A stretch of DNA of 64,000 nucleotides from Phoma sp. XZ068. Its lineage: Eukaryota > Ascomycota > Dothideomycetes > Pleosporales > Didymellaceae. The stretch covers positions 1-64,000 of the forward strand of contig RBKR01000029.1 in NCBI GenBank assembly GCA_004835665.1, given 5' to 3'. Below, in pieces: positions 1 through 8,878 of this stretch (position 1 is the stretch's first letter; every line of letters starts with the position of its first letter). The notes beneath the pieces were generated by a model that had not been told where the DNA came from, ran no database searches, and saw only the letters and a list, made by a program, of their open reading frames with translations. Position numbers and translations under genes: made by a program.

Positions 1-97
1 AAAACCCTAACCCTAACCCTAACCCCTACCCTAACCCTACAACCCTAACCCTAACCCTAACCCTAACCCTAACCCTAACCTAACCCTAACCCTAACC
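1..97. repeat. telomeric repeat tract (CCCTAA)n
   Basis: About 15 units of CCCTAA with a few slipped units (CCCCTACCCTAA, CCCTACAA, CCTAA). The C-rich strand running 5' to 3' from base 1 is the orientation expected at a left chromosome end, so the window starts in, or very near, the true telomere. The irregular units suggest the proximal, non-elongating part of the tract. Confidence 0.95.
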
Positions 98-389
98 TCT
101 CTCTCACTCTCTCTCTCTCACTCTCTCTCTCTCCCTCACCCTCCACTCTCTCTCTCACCCTCCCTCTCTCCCACCCTCACTCTCACTCTCTCTCCACTCT
201 CTCCTCACCCTCACTCTCACTCTCTCTCTCACCCTCACTCTCACTCTCACTCTCACTCTCTCTCTCACTCTCTCTCTCACCCTCACTCTCACTCTCTCTC
301 TCACTCTCTCTCTCACCCTCACTCTCACTCTCACTCTCTCCCTCACCCTCACTCTCACTCTCTCTCTCTCTCTCTCTCTCCCTCACCCT
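98..389. repeat. CT/CTCTCA pyrimidine microsatellite
   Basis: Uninterrupted mixture of CTCT, CTCTCA and CCCTCA units, all pyrimidine except single A residues at regular places on the plus strand. Arg/Glu/Ser-rich reading frames on the minus strand are by-products of the repeat. It abuts the telomere directly and looks like a degenerated, expanded derivative of telomeric DNA. Confidence 0.85.
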
Positions 390-511
390 CGGACGGGCTC
401 CCACCCACATCCCCTACTTGTAACTAACTAATAACTGCTCTCTTTAAACCCCTACGGGCCTACTGCCTACTCTTTCTTTTCTTTTCTATTTTACTTGTTT
501 AAACTCCTCCT

Positions 512-612
512 TTGTTTCCACCTCCTCATTGTTTACACCTCCTCACTTGTTTACACCTCCTCACTTGTTTACACCTCCTCACTTGTTTACACCTCCTCAC
601 TTGTTTACACCT
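512..612. repeat. 18-bp tandem repeat, about 5.5 copies
   Basis: Unit TTGTTTACACCTCCTCAC in exact copies at 529, 547, 565 and 583, a degenerate first copy at 512 and a partial last copy at 601. Each unit is a multiple of three, so it creates a spurious open frame with a six-residue repeat. No coding function is supported. Confidence 0.9.
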
Positions 613-1596
613 TTTCTTTGTATCTATACTCGCCTCTGCTTGTATTTCTTTCCGTGTTTTTTACCCCTACTTAAACTTATTTGTACTTCTTTTTATTCTG
701 TCTTTTATCTACTTTATTACTTCTTTCCTCCTTTCTTCTTATCTCTTTTTCCTTATAACTATAAAACCCTAACCCCGCTCTTCTTTTCCTACTACTTTTT
801 GACAATACTTTGCACTTTCTTTCTTTTGTATCTCTAAATCTATTCTAATCTGAATCTCTTTTCTACTTATTCTACTTATTCTTCTTTTCTTTCTTACTCT
901 TACTATTGTCTCTACCCTCACCCTTTTCTTAACTAACCTTTTTTCTTTCTCTTTTACCTCTGTCCTAATTCTCCCTCTATCTTTTTCATTTCAATCTTTC
1001 CTCTCTTTTCTTTACTACTTTCTTTATCTTCTTTCTTTCACCTCCTTTAAAACACTCTCTTCTATCCTCTTTTGCTACTTTAACCCCTGCTTATTCTTGT
1101 CAACTTTCTTTTGAAACCATTAATCCCCCTTCTTGCTTTGTTTCTACCTTGCCTTCTCTCTATTAAACACGTTTTGTAACTCTTTAACTTTTTCATCTTC
1201 CCTTGATTTTTTTTTTATAACTACTAAACTACTTGTTTCTTCTGTTTGCCTGTGTATTTCTATTTCTTTTCTTATTCCTCTTTACTTCTTTCCTATAACT
1301 TTACCTCTTTTCTTTGTTATTATTTATTTCTCAACACTTACTTGCTAACTCTTCTTTGAAACTCTCTTTATCTTTGAAAAAAATCTTTCAAATCCTTTCT
1401 ACTGTGTTCTCTAATCCTTTTTTCTTCTCTTTACTGATTTCTCTAAACTACTAAACTGCTTATTTTTTCTTTTTACCTTTAACGTTTCTTTTCAATTTTA
1501 CGCCCTCTTACCCACCCGCTTTCTTTGATCTTTTAACTTCAACTCTCTTCTTTACTCCCTTTCCTCTGCTTATCTTTTCTCTCTTCTCGAACTTTC

Positions 1597-1706
1597 CTTG
1601 AACTTGACTTTTCTTGAACTTCTTGAACTTCTTGAACTTTTGAACTTTTCAACTTTTGAACTGCTGAACTTTTGAGCTGCTGAACTTTTGAACTTTCCTT
1701 GAATTC
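1597..1706. repeat. TTGAACTT(C/T) short tandem repeats
   Basis: A run of 8-10 bp units based on TTGAACTTC, TTGAACTTTT and CTGAACTTTTGA repeats about a dozen times. On the minus strand it gives a Lys/Val/Gln/Ser-rich frame with no start context or homology. It lies just before the GC-rich repeat region. Confidence 0.75.
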
Positions 1707-1800
1707 AACGGTTTGCGCTTGCGGACTGCCGAAACGGATAACGGCTAACGGGATCCGGGTTTCGGCCTCCGCGTTTGCTTCTGTCCTGTTGTCTACTTTC

Positions 1801-4003
1801 CCCAAATACGGATAACCCTAACCCTGACTTGCGTCCGGCCCTGAACCCAACTTCACGCTGTAAACACCTTGCCGGCTCTCCGCTCACCCTCTACCTTCTA
1901 CTTCTCTTCTTGCCCTCCCTGACGCCTTGATGATGTGATCCCTGCTGTCTGCTACTGACCGCAAACCTCCTCGGCTTGCGGGGCCTTGTAACTGCGTCCT
2001 ACCCTCTACCTGCGTCCTACCCTCAGCTACCGGTTGCCGCTCTTTTCTTCTTTACTTCGCTCTTTCCTACCCTTGCTGCGCTCTTGAACCGCTCTACGTT
2101 ACGCTCTTTGCGCCTCCGGGGCCTTTCTACGGGCTCCTGCCACTCGGACGGGTATCTGCTGCACCCTCTTTTACATGTCACTATCGCACGGGTTACGGGG
2201 GCCTCTTCACGGGTTGCGGACCTCTCGGTAATACCTCACCACGACTTCGTCGCCTGCCTCTTCTCTTTTCTCAACCGCGGCGCTTCTTGTGCCTCCCCAC
2301 GGGCCTTCCGCCCACCCCTTCTACTTCACCGCTGCGCTCGGCTTCTCTGTGACACCTGACGGGCCCATCGCCCGCCCTCTTCTGCCTTCTCCTCAACGAC
2401 TCTCTTCTCCCTTCTTGCCTCCCTCACCCTCGGCTCGTGATACCTTATCACGGCCCCACCCACCTCCCCTCTTTCTCCTTCATCCTCTACCGCCCCGCCC
2501 GCCTGCTTTGTGACACCTGACGGGCCCACCGCCCACCCCTACATTCTTACATCTTCACACTCGCTAACGGGTCTTCGCCCTGCTCTTCTGTCTTGAACGG
2601 GGCCCACCGCAATCCCCTTTCTCTCTAACCCTTCTCCTCGCACTCCTTAACACTTCTTAGCCCTCTAATCACCTACGGGTCTTCGCCTTGTTTTTCTGCC
2701 CTGACGGGGCCCACCGCCAACCCCTCTTCGTCCCTCTGATACCTCTCTACGGGCCTACCGCCCGCCCTTTTGTCTCTACCCCCTCTGATACCTTGCCACG
2801 GGCCCACCGCCCACCCCCCCTTCTCTCTCTTACCCTCGCATTACCGGTCTCTTCACCGGTTCGGGGGCATCTTCGCGGGTTGCGGCTGTTTCCTGCCTGT
2901 TGCCTGTCTTTCTACGCGTTCGGGGGCACCTCCACGGGCTACGGGTCTCTCTACGGGCCTCTGTTCCTTTGTCGGCTTGCCCCAAATACCGGTAACCCTA
3001 ACCCTAACCTGCATCCGCTCCTCCAACCAACTCTGCACCTGCCTCTTCGCTCTCGTGTGACACCTGGCGGGCCCACTGTCCACCCTTCTCTCACGCACTA
3101 CGGCATCTACGGGCTTGGGAATGCCTTTCTGGCTGCGGCACCACAATCGGGTTTGCCAAACTTCCCCTAGCTTCTGTTCTATCTTGTGACAATCCTCTCT
3201 AAACGCCCAAAACACCTTTTTACATGTTGTCCCCATCCCGATCCATCTGCCTAAACCCCCTGGTGACCTTTTCAAATGCCTCCTCTCCGCATCTTACTTT
3301 TCCCAAATTTTCGCTGTCTTGATCCTGCGCTTTCTTTTCAATACAAACGGGTGCTTTGGGTTGGGGACTCACTTGGTTTCGGGTGCTCTGCCTGGATTGT
3401 GGGCTCTTCTTGGGTTGCGCGCTCTTTCTTGGCTGTTGGTTTTTCTTAAATAATCGGCTCTTACTAATTTGGCGTCACTGATGTGGACTCACTTGGTTGG
3501 GCGGGGGACCACTTTCGGGCCACTTGGGCTGGTGGGACTACTTTCGGACCACTTGGGGTGGCGCGCTACTTGGGGAACCACGTGGGGAACTACTTGGGGA
3601 ACCACTTGGGGAACCACTCGGGTTGGTGGGCACCTCTTGCTGGCTGCTGTGTTCTTTTACAATGCTGTATGCTGTTGCCCGCTTGACCAAACCACGTATA
3701 ACCCTATCTCAATCTTGACTTGCGTCCTGGCCTGACTGCAAGCTCTAACACCTCCTCTTGTCTCTACTGCCCTCTCTGCTCACACTCTCTGCGCTCGTAT
3801 GCGCGTTGTCTGCGCTCCCTACACACTCAGCTTCTTTGTCTGTCTTGTTGATAATCTGCGTGCCGTAAACACCGGTAACCCCACCCTGACTTGCGTCCGG
3901 GCCCAACCGAAACTCCACTACCCCAACTTGCGTCCCGGCCCGAACCAAACTCTGCTGCACAGCGAATCGCGAACGGAAAATCTTTCATTTGCTACTACTG
4001 CGC
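1801..4003. repeat. GC-rich subtelomeric repeat region (TAS)
   Basis: A mosaic of related short blocks. A block resembling GACGGGCCCACCGCCCACCC recurs near 2359, 2518, 2597, 2703, 2750, 2798 and 3064, often preceded by TGTGACACC. Interstitial CCCTAACCCTAA stretches, each followed by ACTTGCGTCC-like sequence, occur near 1812, 2993 and 3871. The same region is present in RIP-mutated form at 11050-12844, so it belongs to the duplicated subtelomeric unit. No convincing gene is seen. It lies downstream of the 3' end of the helicase gene. Confidence 0.75.
3569..3616. repeat. 12-bp tandem repeat, 4 copies
   Basis: Four consecutive units of (C)TTGGGGAACCA at 3569, 3581, 3593 and 3605, with one to two differences each. 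They are embedded in looser ACTTGGG(GT)TGG repeats from about 3480 onward. The plus strand is locally G-rich, unlike the surrounding pyrimidine-rich plus strand. Confidence 0.85.
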
Positions 4004-7000
4004 CTACTCAGCCAACAGCCGTGTAATCCAACAAAACTCCTTTACCAAGTTGTTGCTCTCCACGTTGTCCAGCGGCTGCTTCTTCCCTAAATATTCGATT
4101 AACATCCTACCCGGTCCTGCATCGTCCACCCCAAACTCCGCTAATCGGGCCTGCCATCGGGCGTTTGCCTCCGTGTAACCGAATACTATGCCTGTTAATC
4201 CTGCGCTCAACACCCCGCTGTATTGACAAGTCCCTCCCCCTACCCTTCGATACTTCCCTTTCTCGTTCGGCTCCCAGCTGTTGCAAATTTCCTGCGGTAC
4301 GCCACCACACGGGAAGCAACCTGAAAACATGTGGAACCGAACCTGGTCGTCTATCTTCTGTACCATCTCCTTCGCTGTTTTGCTTTCTGCCCTCCAACAC
4401 TGCCGTATGTCGTGTCCGCTCTGTGGATCGCCTGCTCCCTCGCAAATCCCGCAGCGATTCGCCCACCACGCCAACTGCCTGCGCACCCACTCTACGTCGG
4501 CAAACTCCTGCTGTCGATGCTCAGTCAACGTCTGCCACGGCCCCCGGCGCGCCTGCTCCTGCTGTTGAAACACCCGCCGCATCTCTTCCCGCTCCGCTTC
4601 GACGACGTCCATTTCTTCTCCATCGTTACTGTTGTCGTCTGTCTCGCTCTCTTCTTCTGTTTCTTCTTCAACCACCTCCTCCAACTGCCCATCTATCCCT
4701 CGGCACACGTCGCACATCTCCTCGTTGTCCTCCTCTCTACACCCTGCTCGATCCTTCCTCCCATCCAAATACCCGTCCAACACCTCCCTCCTGCAGCTAG
4801 CCGCCCCGCTCTCACCACCTTCAACATACTCCCTCACCAACTGCCGCTCGGCTTCTGTCTCGTTGTCTTCGGTGCGTTGTTTCCCATCCTGAACGATCAA
4901 AACCGCCTCGCTTCGCAACCCGTCCCGGCCTGCCCTGCCGCTCTCCTGTGCGTAATCCAACATGGTGAACGGCCAATCGATGTGAATGATGCACCGTACA
5001 TCCGGTATGTCCACGCCCATTCCCAACGCGCTCGTTGCCACGATCACGCGCTGCTTGCCTGCCATGAAGTCCGCTAACATGCTCGCCTTGCCCACGGCAT
5101 CCGCGTGATACGCGTGACAATCTAATTGCTCTGCCAACGCCTTCACCTTCGGCTTCGAATTGCCGTACACGATGAGCTTGCCTGTCCTGTACTTCCGCAT
5201 TTTCTGCCACACTGTCTTGATGACCATCGACTCGACGTCCTTCTTCTTCACGGACCGGCTGATCTTGATGGTCTGATACGCCACGTTCGTCCTTGTGGTC
5301 GGTTGTCTGAACATCTTGACCTGCCCTCGCTGGTAATGCATCCGTCGATACAGCTCGTCTTCTTCGGTCGGCGGCAACGTTGCTGTCAACAGCACCATCT
5401 GCGTCTCGGCTGCTGCCAGCCTGCCGAGCTGTTGCATCTGCTTGCGGAATGTGTATCGACGGTTCAACACAATGTGACACTCGTCGATCACGATACGGTC
5501 CAGCTGCCGCGTCGCTCGCAGCCGGTTCAAAAATGTCGCGAACGCTTCTCCCACGGCCGACTCGGGCGTTACGAACACGATGGCTGCTGCGTCGGGCGGG
5601 CAGCGACTCTCCCACTCGGCGCACGATATCCCCAGCTCCTTGCACCGCCGCATCATGTCTCCACGCAGCGAAACCAACGGCACGACGACGACCGTCGTTC
5701 CACCTTGCTCTGCCCACCCCGGCAACATAAACAACATGCTCTTGCCTGCGCCAGTCGGCATCACGGCCACGACGGGGCTCTCGCCGGCAATGATCGCCTC
5801 GATGGCCTCCTTCTGCACGCCTCTGAACTTTGCTTTCTTGCCCTTCATTCGCTGGAGTTGCGCTGCCGGGTCCATCTTCCTCAGCCGCTCCAGCCTCTCT
5901 ATCCTTGCCTCGTCCGCCTCGCTCTCGAACGGCGCCTTCTTCCGCTTCTTGACGTCTGCCACTGCGTCTACGGCGGACTGGAAACCCAAAAACCGGTGCC
6001 AATCGGTGCTCGAGTTGCGGAACAACTGCCGCCTGTCTGCTGTGACGCCTGCCATCTCCATGATCCCGCGCGCGTATACCATGCCGGCTACGTGCGCGCT
6101 GTGGCCGGCCTGCTCGTCCTGGATGGTGGCGAGCATATTCTCCTCGTTCCACTCCTCGTTCTCCTCTGCCTCCTCTGCTCGAAATGCCGACGATGGCCGC
6201 AAAAACCTCCGGCTGATGCCGATGGCAATCTCACGGTATGCTGCAATCGTCAACTCTTGCTTTAAACCTACTCTGCTTTCACGCTTCAATATTTCCCGAA
6301 ATCGGTCGCTTGTCCACTTCCGTCCGCTGGGGTCGGCTGGCCACATGTGCGATGATATCGCCTCCTTCTCCCACACCATCGCCTCCAACCGCTGCTGGAA
6401 CGGCAACACCAACCACATGTAATACACCACCAGCTCGCCCACCTCGCGCGGCAAGTACCGGTGGATGATCTTGACATCGCCGCTCACGGCATACCCTTTG
6501 TGATACCGCGTAACGAACGCGACCATGCCGTCCTCGATGAAAATGTTTCGGTGGCCCCCCTTGATGGTGTTGCTGTGTCGAACGCTGCCCAGCTCTGGCC
6601 ACCTTGCGGGTTGCCCTTCTGCCATGTGCACCAACGCGGCCAGCTTCTCTCGAAACGCAATCACTCGATCCATGTACCGCTCCACCTCTTTCCGGTCGAT
6701 GCCTGAACGGCTTCCTGGCTTGATGAACCTTTCCCTGACGTTGGCGTCCTGCCCCGCGCGCTCAAACAACCACTTCTCCCCATCTACGGGCATGCGCGTG
6801 CGGTGGTCTTTCAAAAAGTTCCACCCTGGCCGCTCATCGGTCGGGTTGTCGCGCAGCTGCTCCCACGGGATCTGGGGCACTTGGCCTGCTGTCTGCTTGC
6901 CGCAAAACAGCAACTCCTCCACCAGTAGCCGCTTAGCCTCCGCCTGCATACCGTGCACCATCCCGCGGAACTGGGCCATGGTGAAGTGCAAGTTCTTGTA

Positions 7001-8665
7001 CAGCAGCTCATCCTTCCCCATCCACTCGACGTGGCCACGCGACGTGGTGTTGTAGTGCACCTTCAGCCCGTACGTGCGTAAGTCGAGCATCCACTGCATC
7101 GGGCTGTGGCTGCCTCGCACCATGAAGCTGTCCATCATCTGCTGCACAAACTCCAAGCAGCCTTTTGGTCGACGCGGGCTGGGGGGACTGCTGCCGCTGT
7201 CGCTCCCCCCGTACGCGCTGTCGTCGTCGAACACCTCCTCTTCAAACGGCTCGGACAGCTCCAGTGCGTGCTGCACGACCATGAAACGGGTGATTTTGAT
7301 CACGGACGACAAGATCGGCGGGTACAGCTCGGGGCCCTTCCAACCGTCCTCCTTGACGCCAAGCACAGCCAACGCGCACACCAGCGCGCAGTCGTACTCC
7401 TTGCGGCGGATGGTCTGTTTGAGCAGCGCCATGCAAAAGTCCAAGCACGCTTTTTCGACCGGCCCCAGCTTCGCGTGCTCGGGCTCATTGTCGCGTTCGG
7501 ACGGGTCCTGCTCGTCGTCCAGCTCATCGATCATCATCTCGTCCTCCTCGTCCTCCCCGTCCTCGTTCTGGTCCTCGTCGGCTACCCCCATCTCTACCCC
7601 ACCTACGTCTCTCTCTGCCTGCTCGATCAATGCCTCCCACGCCTCGCGCTGCTGCTGTGTGAAGCGGTACTTGGGGCTCTTCCAACGGTGCTCCCTCTGC
7701 GTCCGTGCAAAAAACATCAGTATCTGCTTCCACGGGCGTGATCGCTCTTTGATCGACTTGTCGTCCATGTACGCCTGCAGCGGCGTGTACCTGGTCTGAT
7801 GCTTCTCTGTCCGGATCGCCTCCATACGCACGAATATGCCCGTCCGTTCGATGACCGACGCCTGGCTCACGCGGGCCAGTCCGTCCATGGCGTTCCAAAT
7901 TGCAGCCTCGACGGGTTCCTCGTCCTTCTCCGGGTCTATGTTGGGCTCCTCAATGCTCGCCAGCAATTCGGGACGATCCAGTTTGTTCAAGTACGGCAGC
8001 CACCCAGTCCGCTCCAGCCATGGGGCCGCCTCGTCCTTCTCCCCGTCTTCGATCGTTGTCTTCGCCCGGTCCTCGACGTTGGCCCACGTCTTGGCCATCT
8101 CCTCGCCCACGCGCGCCCACGCCGCCTCGCCCTCTGTGGGGACGGGTTGCGGACCGCTGTCTGGGTTGTGACGCACCTCGAAGTACTGTGATCCGTGCCG
8201 GCTGCCGAAAAGTCGCTGGCAGTGTACGCGCTTGCAGCCGTCTTCCATCTGGGCTTGCAACGCCCCTGCCCGAGTTCGGCTGGGGCGTCCTTGCCTTTTT
8301 CCCAGCGACCAGCCGTTGTGGTCTTTGCGCCAGTGCTTTTTGATCGAGTCGATGGTTCTTGCAATGTGCCGGCATTTTTCGGGCTCAAGTTGGCACAGCA
8401 AGCCGTCGTCGTATACTGGCAGCTGGGGGATGGGCTGCACGTTGTTGTCTGGTACCGTCCACTCGCTGGGGTACTGTAGCAAGCCCGCCCACTGACGGAC
8501 GGCATCCCCTACAGCTCTAACGTTTTTTGGCGGCCTCTTGTGTTGCTTCTGCAAGTGGCTCTCGATCTGGTCCGGCCATACTGCGTACCGGCACTCCTTG
8601 CACACTGCTACCTGGTACTCAGCCAAGTGCTCAAAGTACTGATGCTCAACGGTGGCTTCTGACAT
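4004..8665 (-). CDS. telomere-linked RecQ-type helicase with OrsD-like zinc fingers and a tyrosine-recombinase-like domain
   Basis: Single-exon gene, 1553 residues, transcribed toward the telomere. The frame is open up to 8872, but 8665 is its first ATG. The RIP-mutated second copy of this gene (21236-24880) also loses similarity at this ATG, which supports the start. Domains seen: two C2H2-like fingers of the OrsD/DUF3505 kind (C22, C25, H37, H42; C91, C98, H111, H116); an acidic region near 370-400; a middle domain with R688, K723, R811, H855 and Y864 spaced as in tyrosine recombinases; then a RecQ helicase core with Walker A K975, DECH at 1061-1064 and motif VI QESGRAGRDG at 1240-1249. Cys-rich stretches follow in the C-terminal part. 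Family knowledge: telomere-linked RecQ helicases sit at chromosome ends in many fungi. The recombinase reading is inference. Nothing is visibly broken. Confidence 0.9.
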   Translation of the reverse strand: MSEATVEHQYFEHLAEYQVAVCKECRYAVWPDQIESHLQKQHKRPPKNVRAVGDAVRQWAGLLQYPSEWTVPDNNVQPIPQLPVYDDGLLCQLEPEKCRHIARTIDSIKKHWRKDHNGWSLGKRQGRPSRTRAGALQAQMEDGCKRVHCQRLFGSRHGSQYFEVRHNPDSGPQPVPTEGEAAWARVGEEMAKTWANVEDRAKTTIEDGEKDEAAPWLERTGWLPYLNKLDRPELLASIEEPNIDPEKDEEPVEAAIWNAMDGLARVSQASVIERTGIFVRMEAIRTEKHQTRYTPLQAYMDDKSIKERSRPWKQILMFFARTQREHRWKSPKYRFTQQQREAWEALIEQAERDVGGVEMGVADEDQNEDGEDEEDEMMIDELDDEQDPSERDNEPEHAKLGPVEKACLDFCMALLKQTIRRKEYDCALVCALAVLGVKEDGWKGPELYPPILSSVIKITRFMVVQHALELSEPFEEEVFDDDSAYGGSDSGSSPPSPRRPKGCLEFVQQMMDSFMVRGSHSPMQWMLDLRTYGLKVHYNTTSRGHVEWMGKDELLYKNLHFTMAQFRGMVHGMQAEAKRLLVEELLFCGKQTAGQVPQIPWEQLRDNPTDERPGWNFLKDHRTRMPVDGEKWLFERAGQDANVRERFIKPGSRSGIDRKEVERYMDRVIAFREKLAALVHMAEGQPARWPELGSVRHSNTIKGGHRNIFIEDGMVAFVTRYHKGYAVSGDVKIIHRYLPREVGELVVYYMWLVLPFQQRLEAMVWEKEAISSHMWPADPSGRKWTSDRFREILKRESRVGLKQELTIAAYREIAIGISRRFLRPSSAFRAEEAEENEEWNEENMLATIQDEQAGHSAHVAGMVYARGIMEMAGVTADRRQLFRNSSTDWHRFLGFQSAVDAVADVKKRKKAPFESEADEARIERLERLRKMDPAAQLQRMKGKKAKFRGVQKEAIEAIIAGESPVVAVMPTGAGKSMLFMLPGWAEQGGTTVVVVPLVSLRGDMMRRCKELGISCAEWESRCPPDAAAIVFVTPESAVGEAFATFLNRLRATRQLDRIVIDECHIVLNRRYTFRKQMQQLGRLAAAETQMVLLTATLPPTEEDELYRRMHYQRGQVKMFRQPTTRTNVAYQTIKISRSVKKKDVESMVIKTVWQKMRKYRTGKLIVYGNSKPKVKALAEQLDCHAYHADAVGKASMLADFMAGKQRVIVATSALGMGVDIPDVRCIIHIDWPFTMLDYAQESGRAGRDGLRSEAVLIVQDGKQRTEDNETEAERQLVREYVEGGESGAASCRREVLDGYLDGRKDRAGCREEDNEEMCDVCRGIDGQLEEVVEEETEEESETDDNSNDGEEMDVVEAEREEMRRVFQQQEQARRGPWQTLTEHRQQEFADVEWVRRQLAWWANRCGICEGAGDPQSGHDIRQCWRAESKTAKEMVQKIDDQVRFHMFSGCFPCGGVPQEICNSWEPNEKGKYRRVGGGTCQYSGVLSAGLTGIVFGYTEANARWQARLAEFGVDDAGPGRMLIEYLGKKQPLDNVESNNLVKEFCWITRLLAE

Positions 8666-8878
8666 GTTAGCGGTCCTCTGCGAGCCTCTGTGTGTGTTTT
8701 TTTTCCTTGAGGCGACTGCTCTTATCTCTGAATTATGTTGAGTTTCGCACCCCAGCTTGTGCGCCCGCTCATGTTGTACGGGCTGATCTCCGTTCGGTCC
8801 GTTACCCTGGTCAGGGGCTGAACCCAACGAACATCCTTCTTCTTCCGCCGTATCTCCTACATCAACAAACAAACAGTT
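8666..8878. promoter_or_regulatory. shared divergent promoter region of helicase and 597-residue gene
   Basis: 213 bp separate the two ATGs, so both genes must be driven from here. A plus-strand TTTTTTTTCC pyrimidine tract lies at about 8697-8707, and a CA/AC-rich leader (ACAAACAAACAG) precedes the plus-strand ATG, which resembles fungal 5' UTRs. No specific operator is recognised. Confidence 0.55.

Larger units (their letters stand above)
390..1800. other. pyrimidine-skewed subtelomeric spacer
   Basis: No gene is seen. The plus strand is overwhelmingly C+T for about 1.3 kb (runs such as CTTTCTTTTCTTACTCTTAC), with sparse A and very little G, a strong strand asymmetry. A single interstitial AACCCTAACCCC occurs near 766. 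Two short tandem arrays inside it are listed separately. Frames that stay open here are Leu/Phe/Ser-rich and compositional. Confidence 0.7.

Noticed and set aside
155..410. Arg/Glu/Ser-rich frames on the minus strand next to the telomere
   Set aside because: They are translations of the CT microsatellite; any frame of this repeat stays open.
512..612. CRISPR-like array reading of the 18-bp repeats
   Set aside because: Units are contiguous with no spacers, and the sequence is eukaryotic subtelomeric DNA.
4821..6152. Long minus-strand and plus-strand frames inside the helicase gene, such as 4821-6152 and 5126-6265
   Set aside because: Shadows of a GC-rich coding sequence in other frames. Arg-rich or low-complexity content without motifs, and the true frame carries all helicase motifs.
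8666..8872. Extending the helicase N-terminus to 8872
   Set aside because: The frame is open but there is no ATG before 8665 (the codon at 8872 is TTG). It would nearly touch the ATG of the divergent gene, and the second copy's similarity ends at 8665.
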